Positions 1-6,305 of a stretch of 6,305 nucleotides of DNA are shown here, piece after piece. The first letter of the stretch is position 1, and each line of letters begins with the position of its first letter. The notes below the pieces were generated by a model. It was given only the letters and a program-made list of their open reading frames with translations, ran no database searches and had not been told where the DNA came from. Source of the stretch: Clostridia bacterium (GTDB taxonomy: Bacteria > Bacillota > Clostridia > Oscillospirales > Butyricicoccaceae); the NCBI GenBank assembly GCA_017552495.1, contig JAFZPW010000064.1:1-6305 (forward strand), given 5' to 3'. Made by a program: the position numbers and the translations under genes.

Positions 1-282
1 GCGGTAAAGGGCGTATATTCCATTGATCTGAAGGCCGAGGAAGCCGGTCTTTTGTCTTTCTGTGCCCGGCGGGGCTGGCCCGCGATCTTTTATTCCGCGG
101 AAAAACTGCGGGGCGCAAAGGGTGATTTTACCCCCTCGGCCTTTGTGCAGAGCGTCACGGGGGTCGACAATGTATGCGAGCGGGCCGCGCTTTTGGACGC
201 GGAACGGTTGATCGTAAAAAAGACCGCGATGGGCGGCGTGACCGTCGCCGTGGCGGAGGAAAAACTGGAGGTGGGCTTTTGA
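1..282 (+). CDS. cbiG: Cobalt-precorrin-5A hydrolase CbiG, C-terminal fragment (5' end outside window)
   Basis: The frame is open from base 1 to the TGA at 280-282, giving the last 93 residues of a protein that begins upstream of the window. The diagnostic signal is the CbiG C-terminal signature TGVDNVCERAA at fragment residues 53-63. It is preceded by the usual region in which a helix and a hydrophobic strand (PAIFYSAEKL) lead into a F-V-Q-x-V-TG segment, and followed by a short strand ending in the conserved type of tail (IVKKTAMGGVTVAVAE). By family knowledge CbiG opens the delta-lactone of cobalt-precorrin-5A and releases the C20 fragment as acetaldehyde, giving cobalt-precorrin-5B in the cytoplasm. 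CbiG belongs to the anaerobic pathway, so it argues for the oxygen-independent route. Its stop overlaps the TTG start of cbiH. The ATG at base 52 is internal and not the true start. Confidence 0.93.
   Translation, partial: AVKGVYSIDLKAEEAGLLSFCARRGWPAIFYSAEKLRGAKGDFTPSAFVQSVTGVDNVCERAALLDAERLIVKKTAMGGVTVAVAEEKLEVGF
267..273 (+). promoter_or_regulatory. Ribosome binding site fixing the TTG start of cbiH
   Basis: GGAGGTG lies within the last codons of cbiG, five bases before the TTG at 279. It supports the TTG as the start of cbiH over the ATG at 174 in the same frame, which would add 35 arginine- and glycine-rich residues with no family similarity. The TTG overlaps the cbiG stop (TTGA, 279-282), a typical translational coupling arrangement. 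Confidence 0.75.
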
Positions 283-1010
283 GCAAGCTGACGGTGGTGG
301 GCATCGGCCCGGGGAATCATGCGGATATGACCCTGCGGGCCGACCGCGCTCTGCGGGAGTGCGATCTGATCGTGGGGTATCACGTTTATGTGGATCTGGT
401 GCGGGAGCAGTATCCGGACAAGCCGGTGCTGTCCACGCCCATGACCCGGGAAACGGAGCGGTGCCAGATGGCGCTGGACGCGGCATTGGAGGGCAAAAAT
501 GTGACGATGGTCTGTTCGGGCGACAGCGGGATCTATGGCATGGCGGCGCTGATCTATGAACTGCGGGGCGACAGGGAAGAGCCCATCGTGGAGGTCGTTC
601 CGGGCCTGACGGCGGCCTGCAGCGGCGGCGCGATTTTGGGCGCGCCACTGACCCATGATTTTGCCGTCATCAGTCTGAGTGACCGGCTGACGGCTTGGGA
701 GACCATTGAAAAGCGGCTGGAGGCCGCGGCAAGAGCCGATTTTTCCATTGTGCTTTACAATCCCGCCAGCCACGGACGGCCCGAGCATCTCCGGCGGGCC
801 TGCGGCATTTTGCTGCGGTATCTGCCGCAGGACCGGCTGTGCGGCGTGGCCCGCAACGTCGGACGCGAGGGCGAGAGCACCCGTCTTTTGCCGCTGGGTG
901 AACTGCAAAACGCCCCGGTGGATATGTTTTGCACGGTTTTTATCGGCAACAGCGCCACCAAAGCCATAGCGGGAAAGATGGTTACGCCGAGGGGGTATCG
1001 CGGTGTATAA
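279..1010 (+). CDS. cbiH: Cobalt-factor III / precorrin-3B C17-methyltransferase CbiH (CobJ)
   Basis: This is a SAM-dependent tetrapyrrole methylase of 243 residues, about the usual CbiH/CobJ length. It methylates C17 and drives ring contraction with delta-lactone formation, giving cobalt-precorrin-4. The family motifs are in order: the N-terminal VGIGPG loop at residues 7-12, LIVGYHVYVDL at 30-40, the SAM-site VCSGDSGIYGM at 78-88, VVPGLTAACSGGAILGAPL at 106-124, SLSDRLTAWE at 132-141, and IVLYNPAS at 157-164. The GYxxYVDL motif and the SLSD..T.W segment separate CbiH from the other methylases (CbiL, CbiF, CbiE). I chose the TTG at 279 because family similarity begins right after it (SKLTVVGIGPG) and because GGAGGTG stands at 267-273. 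The start overlaps the cbiG stop by four bases, and the end overlaps the next gene by eight. CbiG acts two steps later in the same pathway. Confidence 0.94.
   Translation: MSKLTVVGIGPGNHADMTLRADRALRECDLIVGYHVYVDLVREQYPDKPVLSTPMTRETERCQMALDAALEGKNVTMVCSGDSGIYGMAALIYELRGDREEPIVEVVPGLTAACSGGAILGAPLTHDFAVISLSDRLTAWETIEKRLEAAARADFSIVLYNPASHGRPEHLRRACGILLRYLPQDRLCGVARNVGREGESTRLLPLGELQNAPVDMFCTVFIGNSATKAIAGKMVTPRGYRGV
990..995 (+). promoter_or_regulatory. Ribosome binding site for the CbiJ-CbiE-CbiT fusion (GTG start)
   Basis: AGGGGG lies inside the end of cbiH, seven bases before the GTG at 1003. It supports that GTG as the start, since the encoded protein enters the reductase nucleotide-binding motif at once (YKFCVFAGTTEGR). 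The start lies eight bases upstream of the cbiH stop end, so translation is probably coupled. Confidence 0.6.
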
Positions 1011-2988
1011 GTTCTGCGTGTTTGCCGGCACCACCGAGGGACGGGAACTCATCCAGTTTCTGGAGGAACAGCCGGTAACGGTGTACGCTTGCGTCGCCAC
1101 CGATTACGGCGAAACGCTTTTGCCTCAGAGTGAAAGGCTGACCGTTTCCGCCCGCCGCCTGACCCAGACAGAGATGGAGGAACTGCTGAAAAGCGAGCGC
1201 TTTGATCTGGTGATCGACGCGACCCATCCGTATGCGCCCGTAGTGACCGATAACATTTCAGCCGCCTGCCGGAAAACGGAAACAGAGTATCTTCGCCTGC
1301 TGCGGGAGGAAAACGAACTGCCGGAAGGGGCTGTTTTCGTATCCGGCGCCGAAGAAGCCGCCGCTTATCTGGACGGAACCGAGGGGAACGTCTTTTTGAC
1401 CACAGGCAGCAAGGAAATCACGAAGTATGCGGCGATGCGCGACTTTGGCCAGCGGGTTTATGCCCGGGTTTTACCCATGGAGGAATCCTTGGCGGCCTGT
1501 AAAGCAGCAGGACTTGTCCCATCGCATATTATCGCTATGCAGGGGCCGTTTTCAAAAGAATTGAATCACGCCCTTCTCCGGGCCGTGGATGCCCGGTGGC
1601 TGGTGACAAAGGAGGGTGGGAGCACCGGAGGTTTTGCGGAAAAGGCAGAGGCCGCCCGGGAGGCGGGAGCCCGTCTGGTGGTCATCGGGCGGCCGCCGCA
1701 GCGAGAGGGACGCAATCTTTCGGAAACAGTGGCGTTGCTGTGCCGGCGCTTTGGCCTGCGCCGCCGCCCACAGGTTACGGTGGTTGGCATCGGCCCGGGC
1801 AGCCGGGAAGGTATGACCGGCGAGGCGCGGGAAGCCGTGGCCGGAGCGGATTGCCTCATCGGCGCCAGACGGATGCTAGAGGCCGTGGCGTTGCCCCATC
1901 AGACGGTGTTTGACGCCATCGCGCCAAACGCGATTGCGGATTTTATTCTTTCACACGGGGAATACCGCCGCTTTGTGGTGGTCATGTCCGGCGATACGGG
2001 ATTTTTCAGCGGAACGAAGAAGCTGCTTCCGCTTCTGCGGGACTGCGACGTGACCGTGCTTCCCGGGCTCAGTTCGCTGGCGGTGCTGTGCGCCCGTCTG
2101 GGTACGTCTTATGAAGATGTGGTTCCCGTCAGTCTGCACGGACGGGCGGGGAATATCGCCGTGCAGGTGCGCCGCCATCCGCGGGTTTTTGCGCTGGTGG
2201 GCGGCGAGGACGGCATGGCGGCGATGTGCCGGGAGTTGAACGCCGCCGGACTTGGCGGCGTGCGCGTCAGCGTGGGACAGCGGCTGGGATATCCTGACGA
2301 AGCCATCCTCCGGGGGACGGCCTGTGAACTGATGAATCAGACCTTTGATCCCCTTAGCGTTGCTTTGATCGAACAGGAGCATCCCCGCGCTGATGTCTTT
2401 TTTGGCCTGCCAGACGAGGCTTTTTCACGGGGAGGCGGAGAACACGGCGTGGTTCCCATGACAAAAAGCGAGGTGCGGGCGGTGTGCCTCTCCAAGTTGC
2501 GGCTGACGGAAGACGCCGTCTGCTGGGACATCGGCGCCGGAACGGGCTCGGTGAGTGTGGAAATGGCGCTGCTGGCCGGGCGGGGAACGGTTTATGCCGT
2601 GGAGCGGCGGGAAGACGCGCTTGCTCTGCTGGCGGAAAACAAGGCGGCCTTTGGTGTCGAAAACCTCATCCCGGTGGCGGGCGTCGCACCCGAATGCTGC
2701 GAAGTCCTTCCCGCCCCCACACACGTCTTTATCGGTGGCTCGTCGGGCAATCTGCGGGACATCATGGCGCTGTTGCTGGAGAAAAATCCCTTTGTGCGTA
2801 TCGTGGCGGCAGCGGTAACGATGGAATCTGCGGCCGAGCTCACTGAAATTGTAAAGGAATATAACTTTACAGAATGTGAGATTGTTTCGCTGACAGTAGC
2901 GCGGGACAGAAAGGCGGGACGCTATCACCTGATGATCGGCCAAAACCCCGTGTATCTCTTTTCCATGCAGCGGGAGGCGACGGTATGA
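1003..2988 (+). CDS. cbiJ/cbiE/cbiT: Trifunctional CbiJ-CbiE-CbiT fusion: cobalt-precorrin-6A reductase, C5-methyltransferase and C15-methyltransferase/decarboxylase
   Basis: One uninterrupted frame of 661 residues contains three enzymes that normally occur as one or two proteins. Residues 1-250 are CbiJ/CobK, the NAD(P)H-dependent reductase of cobalt-precorrin-6A: FAGTTEGREL at 7-16, IDATHPYA at 71-78, TTGSKE at 133-138, MQGPF at 179-183, and TKEGGSTGGFAEK at 202-214. Residues 257-470 are CbiE, a tetrapyrrole methylase: VTVVGIGPG at 258-266, MSGDTGFFSG at 328-337, LPGLSS at 353-358, and FGLPDEAF at 467-474. Residues 486-655 are CbiT, a Rossmann SAM enzyme: MTKSEVRA at 486-493, the SAM loop DIGAGTGS at 509-516, the acidic AVE at 532-534, and IGGSSGNL at 577-584. 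Short linkers (about 250-257 and 475-485) join them. The pathway order is J, then T, then E. CbiE-CbiT fusions (CobL) are well known; adding CbiJ in front is less usual. The GTG start follows AGGGGG. The stop overlaps the cbiB start (ATGA). Confidence 0.93.
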   Translation: MYKFCVFAGTTEGRELIQFLEEQPVTVYACVATDYGETLLPQSERLTVSARRLTQTEMEELLKSERFDLVIDATHPYAPVVTDNISAACRKTETEYLRLLREENELPEGAVFVSGAEEAAAYLDGTEGNVFLTTGSKEITKYAAMRDFGQRVYARVLPMEESLAACKAAGLVPSHIIAMQGPFSKELNHALLRAVDARWLVTKEGGSTGGFAEKAEAAREAGARLVVIGRPPQREGRNLSETVALLCRRFGLRRRPQVTVVGIGPGSREGMTGEAREAVAGADCLIGARRMLEAVALPHQTVFDAIAPNAIADFILSHGEYRRFVVVMSGDTGFFSGTKKLLPLLRDCDVTVLPGLSSLAVLCARLGTSYEDVVPVSLHGRAGNIAVQVRRHPRVFALVGGEDGMAAMCRELNAAGLGGVRVSVGQRLGYPDEAILRGTACELMNQTFDPLSVALIEQEHPRADVFFGLPDEAFSRGGGEHGVVPMTKSEVRAVCLSKLRLTEDAVCWDIGAGTGSVSVEMALLAGRGTVYAVERREDALALLAENKAAFGVENLIPVAGVAPECCEVLPAPTHVFIGGSSGNLRDIMALLLEKNPFVRIVAAAVTMESAAELTEIVKEYNFTECEIVSLTVARDRKAGRYHLMIGQNPVYLFSMQREATV

Positions 2989-3956
2989 TGCATTCGCTTG
3001 CCTCGCTGTTTATCGGGTTTTTGATTGATCTGCTGGTGGGCGATCCCCACAGTCTGCCGCATCCGGTGGTGCTCATCGGGAAACTGATTGCCGCGCTGGA
3101 AAAAGGGCTGCGGGCGCTGTTCCCCAAAACGCCTGCGGGCGAAAAGGCGGCGGGAGGCGTGCTGTGGATCCTGACTGCTTCCCTCGCCGCGCTTGTGCCG
3201 TGGCTTATTCTGCGGCTTTGCGGCGCGGCCAGCCCGTGGCTGCGTTTGGCAGTGGAAAGCGTGATGTGCTGGCAGATTTTGGCCACCCGTGCGCTGCGGG
3301 ACGAGAGCAGGAAGGTTTATGACGCCCTGCAAAGCGGCGATCTGGCGGCCTCCCGCAGGGCGGTTTCCATGATCGTTGGCCGCGACGTTCAGCGGCTGGA
3401 CGAGCGAGGCGTGGCCCGGGCCGCAGTGGAGACTGTGGCGGAAAACACCTCCGACGGGGTGGTGGCGCCCATGCTTTTTCTGGCGTTGGGCGGCGCGCCG
3501 CTGGGCTTTTTTTATAAAGCGGTGAACACTATGGATTCCATGCTGGGCTATGTGGAGCCGCCCTATCAAAACATCGGCCTTGTCCCGGCAAAGATGGACG
3601 ACGGGATGAACTTCATTCCCGCGCGGCTTTCGGCGCTGCTCATGCTGACGGCGGGGGCGCTTTTGGGCATGGACTGGAAAAACGGCTGGAAGATCTTTAT
3701 ACGGGATCGCTACAATCACGCCAGTCCCAATTCTGCTCAGACAGAATCGGTTTGCGCGGGGCTTTTGGGTCTGCGTCTGGCGGGGGACGCCTGGTATCAC
3801 GGCGTTCTGCATCAAAAAAAATACATTGGCGACTCGCTGCGGGAAATCGAGGGCGAGGATATTCCCCGCGCCTGCCGTCTGCTGTATGTCACGGCGGCGC
3901 TGTCGCTGGCATTTTGCGGGGCGCTTCGTGCGCTGATTTTGCTGATTTTGCGGTAA
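2985..3956 (+). CDS. cbiB: Adenosylcobinamide(-phosphate) synthase CbiB, integral membrane protein
   Basis: The 323-residue product has the usual CbiB/CobD-type length and motifs. LLVGDPHSLPHPV is at residues 16-28, VGRD at 131-134, VETVAENTSDGVVAP at 148-162, YKAVNTMDSMLGY at 177-189, DDGMNFIPARL at 205-215, and RDRYNHASPNSAQTE at 240-254. Hydrophobic stretches fit membrane segments at about 3-19, 57-80, 158-176, 210-228 and 298-322. In the family, CbiB condenses adenosylcobyric acid with (R)-1-aminopropan-2-ol or its phosphate to make the cobinamide. Its substrates come from cbiP and cobD, which follow directly. GGGAGG at 2972-2977 stands seven bases before the ATG at 2985. A second ATG follows at 2988, so the start could be one codon later. 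The first ATG overlaps the previous stop as ATGA. It must not be confused with Pseudomonas CobD, the same protein under another name. Confidence 0.95.
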   Translation: MMHSLASLFIGFLIDLLVGDPHSLPHPVVLIGKLIAALEKGLRALFPKTPAGEKAAGGVLWILTASLAALVPWLILRLCGAASPWLRLAVESVMCWQILATRALRDESRKVYDALQSGDLAASRRAVSMIVGRDVQRLDERGVARAAVETVAENTSDGVVAPMLFLALGGAPLGFFYKAVNTMDSMLGYVEPPYQNIGLVPAKMDDGMNFIPARLSALLMLTAGALLGMDWKNGWKIFIRDRYNHASPNSAQTESVCAGLLGLRLAGDAWYHGVLHQKKYIGDSLREIEGEDIPRACRLLYVTAALSLAFCGALRALILLILR

Positions 3957-3971
3957 AGGAGGGAAAGCGAG

Positions 3972-5030
3972 ATGTTATATCAAATCGCAAATCCCCATGG
4001 AGGCGATCTTTACGGACGAGAGGAGTTGCTGGATTTTTCCTCCAACATCAATCCGCTGGGGGCGCCGGAGGCGGTGCGCCGGGCGGCGATGGAGAGCCTT
4101 GCCGGTCTGGAGCGATATCCCGATCCTTTTTGCCGAAGCCTGCGGGCTGCCATCGCCGCCCATGAGGGCGTGCCGGAAGCATGGATCCTGTGCGGCGCAG
4201 GCGCCGCCGAACTGATTTATTCCTTTTGCGCGGCGGCCCGGCCCGATCCTTCCCTGATGCCAGCGCCCACCTTTTCGGAATATGCGCTGGCGCTGGAGGC
4301 GGCGGGCTGCGGTGTGCGCCGCTATGCGCTGAAGCGGGAGGAGGATTTTACCCTGACGGAGGGGTTTCTCACCGCGGTGGAACAGAGCGGCGCACGGGCG
4401 GTCTTTCTCTGCAATCCAAACAATCCCACAGGACGGCTCATCCCGGAGAAACTGCTGGAACGGACGGCGGCGCTGTGCCATGAAAAGGGCGTCCGCCTGT
4501 TTGTGGACGAATGCTTTCTTGACCTGTCCGACGGGTGGAAAAGCGGGAGCCTGAAGCATCTTTTGGAAAGTTGTCCGGAACTGGTGATTTTGAAGGCCTT
4601 TACTAAAAATTACGGCATGGCGGGTCTGCGGCTGGGCTATTGCCTGTGCGCCGACGGGGCGTTGCTTTCCCAAATGAGCAAAACCGTTCAGCCGTGGAAC
4701 GTGTCGGTGCCCGCGCAGGCGGCGGGCGTCGCCGCGCTGGAAGAACGGGACTTTCTGGATCGCGCCCGCCGGATCATTTCTGTTCAACGGGCATGGATGA
4801 CCGAACGGCTGCAGGAACTTGGATTCTGGATCTGCCCGTCGCAGGTCAATTATCTGCTGTTTTATGCGCCGCTCCCGCTGGCGGAAAAAACGCCGGCGCA
4901 CGGCGTTTTGCTGCGGGATTGCGGCAATTATCCCGGTCTGGGAGCGGGTTGGTTCCGCGCCGCCGTCAAACGGCGGGAGGAAAATGAAAAGCTGCTGACG
5001 GCGCTGACCGCCGCAGCGGGGGAGGCGTAA
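3972..5030 (+). CDS. cobD: L-threonine-O-3-phosphate decarboxylase CobD (PLP enzyme)
   Basis: This is a class I/II-fold PLP enzyme of 352 residues, close to Salmonella CobD in length, related to histidinol-phosphate aminotransferase. It decarboxylates threonine phosphate to (R)-1-aminopropan-2-yl phosphate, the aminopropanol arm used by CbiB. Visible motifs are DFSSNINPLG at 21-30, ERYPDPFCRSLRAAIA at 47-62, CGAGAAELIY at 74-83, CNPNNPTGRL at 147-156, VDECFLDLSD at 178-187 with the cofactor-binding Asp179, and LKAFTKNYGMAGLRLGY at 207-223 with Lys212 as the likely Schiff-base lysine. Arg329 in GWFRAAVK fits the carboxylate-binding arginine. The opening DFSSNINPLG and the missing HisC-specific features, with cbiB and cbiP as neighbours, favour CobD over an aminotransferase. 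AAGGAGGG at 3956-3963 stands eight bases before the ATG. The 15-base gap after cbiB is the largest spacer in the window. No C-terminal metal-binding extension is present. Confidence 0.93.
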   Translation: MLYQIANPHGGDLYGREELLDFSSNINPLGAPEAVRRAAMESLAGLERYPDPFCRSLRAAIAAHEGVPEAWILCGAGAAELIYSFCAAARPDPSLMPAPTFSEYALALEAAGCGVRRYALKREEDFTLTEGFLTAVEQSGARAVFLCNPNNPTGRLIPEKLLERTAALCHEKGVRLFVDECFLDLSDGWKSGSLKHLLESCPELVILKAFTKNYGMAGLRLGYCLCADGALLSQMSKTVQPWNVSVPAQAAGVAALEERDFLDRARRIISVQRAWMTERLQELGFWICPSQVNYLLFYAPLPLAEKTPAHGVLLRDCGNYPGLGAGWFRAAVKRREENEKLLTALTAAAGEA

Positions 5031-5033
5031 CAA

Positions 5034-6218
5034 ATGGCGAAAAGCATCATGATCCAGGGCACCATGTCCAACGCGGGAAAAAGTCTGCTGGCGACAGGAC
5101 TGTGCCGGATCTTCAAGCAGGACGGCTACCGGGTGGCTCCGTTTAAGAGCCAGAACATGGCGCTCAATTCCTTTATTACAAAGGCGGGCGGCGAGATGGG
5201 CCGGGCGCAGGTGGTGCAGGCCGAGGCGGCAGGCATCGCCCCCGATGTGCGGATGAATCCGATCCTGCTCAAGCCCACCACCGACGTGGGCAGTCAGGTG
5301 ATCGTCAACGGCGTGGTGCAGGGCAATATGCGGGCCATGGAATATTACCGCCGGAAGAGGGAATACATCCCCGCCGTGATGGAGGCTTACAACAGCCTGG
5401 CCGCCGAATACGATATCATCGTCATCGAGGGAGCGGGCAGTCCCGCCGAGATTAATCTCAAGCAGGAGGATATCGTCAACATGGGGTTTGCCAAACTGGC
5501 GGACGCTCCCGTTTTGCTGGTGGGAGACATTGACCGGGGCGGCGTGTTTGCCCAACTTTATGGGACGGTGGCGCTGCTGGAGGAGGACGAGCGGCGGCGG
5601 ATCAAGGGCACCGTGGTGAACAAATTCCGCGGCGACCGGGCCATTCTGGAGCCGGGACTCCGAATCTTGGAGAAGTTGTGCGGCGTGCCGGTGGTGGGCG
5701 TGGTGCCCTATACCCATGTGGACATCGACGACGAAGACAGCCTTACCCAGCGGTTTCACCGGGGCGGCGCCCGCAAACTCATCGACGTGGCCGTGGTTCG
5801 TTTGCCCCGCATCTCCAATTTCACCGATTTTTCTCCTTTTGAACGGTATGAAAATGTTTCGCTCCGCTATGTGACCTCCACAGCCGAGCTGCATGAGCCC
5901 GATCTCATCCTGCTTCCGGGCACCAAAAGCACCATCGCAGACCTGATCTGGCTGCGGGAGAGCGGCCTGGAGACCAGAATTTTACAGGAAGCCAGCAGGG
6001 GAACGCCGGTTTTCGGCGTGTGCGGCGGCTTTCAGATGCTTGGGAAACGGGTTTCCGATCCCCGGCAGGTGGAGGCGGCGGGCGTCACCGAGCTTTGCGG
6101 CATGGGACTGCTGGATTTTGAAACGGTGTTTGAAGGAAACAAGGTGCAGACCCAGACATCCGGCGTTTTTGAAGGCGTCGACGGTTCATGGTTTTCGTCC
6201 CCGGCCAGCCGCTGGTAG
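5034..6218 (+). CDS. cbiP: Cobyric acid synthase CbiP (CobQ), 3'-truncated by a foreign join
   Basis: CbiP amidates side chains b, d, e and g of adenosylcobyrinic a,c-diamide using ATP and glutamine. The N-terminal synthetase domain is clear: IMIQGTMSNAGKSLLATGLC (P-loop-like) at 5-24, FKSQNMALNSF at 37-47, IEGAGSPAEINL at 131-142, VGDIDRGGVFA at 163-173, VVNKFRGD at 194-201, and the DIDDEDSL segment at 230-237. A class I glutamine amidotransferase domain starts near 250, with LLPGTKST at 293-300 and the nucleophile Cys330 in VFGVCGGFQMLG. Similarity ends at about residue 379-384 (SGVFEGVDG). The frame then reads about ten unrelated residues to a TAG at 6216-6218. Full-length CbiP is near 490-510 residues, so roughly 100 are missing, including the G-Y-E-I-H-x-G region and the catalytic histidine. 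As it stands the glutaminase should be inactive. GGAGG at 5021-5025 precedes the ATG by eight bases. Confidence 0.9.
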   Translation: MAKSIMIQGTMSNAGKSLLATGLCRIFKQDGYRVAPFKSQNMALNSFITKAGGEMGRAQVVQAEAAGIAPDVRMNPILLKPTTDVGSQVIVNGVVQGNMRAMEYYRRKREYIPAVMEAYNSLAAEYDIIVIEGAGSPAEINLKQEDIVNMGFAKLADAPVLLVGDIDRGGVFAQLYGTVALLEEDERRRIKGTVVNKFRGDRAILEPGLRILEKLCGVPVVGVVPYTHVDIDDEDSLTQRFHRGGARKLIDVAVVRLPRISNFTDFSPFERYENVSLRYVTSTAELHEPDLILLPGTKSTIADLIWLRESGLETRILQEASRGTPVFGVCGGFQMLGKRVSDPRQVEAAGVTELCGMGLLDFETVFEGNKVQTQTSGVFEGVDGSWFSSPASRW

Positions 6219-6305
6219 AACGTGTATTCCGTATCCTGGGCCAGCCCTTCGAACACGTTGCTGTCCTGCCAGGAGGTCCCTTCCATGCTGTACTGGTATC
6301 CGGCC
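6032..6305 (-). CDS. Partial surface-protein repeat fragment (fibronectin type III-like), reading into antisense of cbiP
   Basis: The minus-strand frame enters from the right edge with no start in the window. It reads AGYQYSMEGTSWQDSN, VFEGLAQDTEYTFYQR, then LAGDENHEPS. The order Y-x-Y-S-x-[DE]-G-x-x-W-Q-[DE]-S, then V-F-x-G-L, then T-x-Y-x-F-Y-x-R is characteristic of fibronectin type III-like repeats in large secreted or wall-attached proteins of Clostridia; this is recognition by pattern, not a search. The convincing part is about 6188-6305. Below about 6170 the frame stays open to a TGA complement at 6032-6034, but the sequence there is just the antisense of cbiP and has no family character. 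The ATG at 6286 is internal to the repeat and not a true start. It is therefore a fragment cut off at both ends. It could be an authentic neighbour gene broken by rearrangement, or a piece joined by misassembly. Confidence 0.5.
   Translation of the reverse strand, partial: AGYQYSMEGTSWQDSNVFEGLAQDTEYTFYQRLAGDENHEPSTPSKTPDVWVCTLFPSNTVSKSSSPMPQSSVTPAASTCRGSETRFPSI
6170..6188. other. Junction between cbiP and the opposite-strand surface-protein fragment
   Basis: Within these bases the two coding patterns change over. On the + strand the CbiP-like text runs through SGVFEGVDG, whose last codon ends at 6185. On the - strand the repeat-like text runs back at least to N-H-E, at 6185-6193. The overlap of two plausible readings fits a short shared sequence at the join (microhomology), with a GTCGAC palindrome at 6177-6182 in the middle. 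No inverted repeat, target-site duplication or transposase remnant is visible. Confidence 0.55.

Noticed and set aside
1..282. A cobalamin riboswitch near the left end
   Set aside because: The left end is coding sequence of cbiG with no leader region. A riboswitch is plausible for the operon but would lie outside the window.
90..1100. A 336-codon minus-strand open frame opposite cbiG/cbiH
   Set aside because: It is antisense to genes with clear family motifs, has low-complexity shadow composition and resembles no family I know.
291..1799. A near-identical 23-base pair of sequences at 291-313 and 1777-1799 (one mismatch), considered as a direct repeat
   Set aside because: Both encode the conserved TVVGIGPG loop of two homologous tetrapyrrole methylase domains (CbiH and CbiE). 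The match is explained by shared ancestry and constraint, with no similarity of the same degree in the flanks.
2925..3815. A 296-codon minus-strand open frame opposite cbiB
   Set aside because: It is the shadow of the membrane protein cbiB: His/Gln/Arg-rich, with no motif and no plausible start context.
3957..3971. The 15-base gap between cbiB and cobD as a possible promoter or terminator
   Set aside because: It consists largely of the ribosome binding site of cobD and is too short for a hairpin terminator or a -35/-10 promoter pair.
3975..5894. A 639-codon open frame on the minus strand opposite cobD and cbiP
   Set aside because: It lies wholly antisense to two well-identified genes, is rich in His, Arg, Gln and Pro as GC-rich shadow frames are, and shows no recognisable domain or ribosome binding site. 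It is a by-product of strong codon bias in the real genes.
6177..6182. GTCGAC at the join as evidence of a cloning-site ligation
   Set aside because: A six-base palindrome is easily expected by chance in GC-rich DNA, and there is no vector or adaptor sequence nearby. It is worth noting but not enough to call a ligation artefact.

Overview
The window is a stretch of an anaerobic (early cobalt insertion) cobalamin biosynthesis operon on the + strand. It is tightly packed and GC-rich, and five of its six genes are adjacent in the corrin-ring and nucleotide-loop pathway. Cbi-type genes (CbiG, CbiH, CbiP), strong GGAGG-type ribosome binding sites, TTG and GTG starts, and a foreign tail resembling clostridial surface-protein repeats together suggest a GC-rich anaerobic Firmicute of the Clostridia, possibly Oscillospiraceae-like. 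That taxonomic guess is inference.

Layout: 1-282 is the C-terminal end of cbiG, with its 5' part outside the window. 279-1010 is cbiH/cobJ, starting with TTG inside the cbiG stop. 1003-2988 is a single reading frame fusing CbiJ/CobK (reductase), CbiE (C5 methyltransferase) and CbiT (C15 methyltransferase/decarboxylase). 2985-3956 is cbiB, 3972-5030 is cobD (threonine-phosphate decarboxylase), and 5034 onward is cbiP/cobQ (cobyric acid synthase). Adjacent genes overlap by 4 to 8 bases or are 3 to 15 bases apart, so there is no room for internal promoters or terminators. The set reads as one translationally coupled transcript whose control region (classically a cobalamin riboswitch) would lie upstream of the window.

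How the genes work together: CbiH contracts the ring and CbiG removes the two-carbon fragment. The CbiJ-CbiE-CbiT fusion then carries cobalt-precorrin-6A through reduction, decarboxylation and two methylations. CbiP amidates adenosylated cobyrinic a,c-diamide to cobyric acid, CobD makes aminopropanol phosphate from threonine phosphate, and CbiB joins the last two products to form the cobinamide.

The one real anomaly is at the 3' end. The cbiP frame loses family similarity near 6170-6188 and stops at 6218 after 394 residues, roughly 100 residues short. From there to 6305 the opposite strand encodes a fragment that looks like a fibronectin-type-III-like repeat of a large secreted surface protein. 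The simplest reading is a chimeric join (assembly artefact or illegitimate recombination) near the end of the sequence. I found no RNA genes, CRISPR arrays, insertion sequences or undescribed system. No stretch over 15 bases lacks a gene, apart from the disputed tail.
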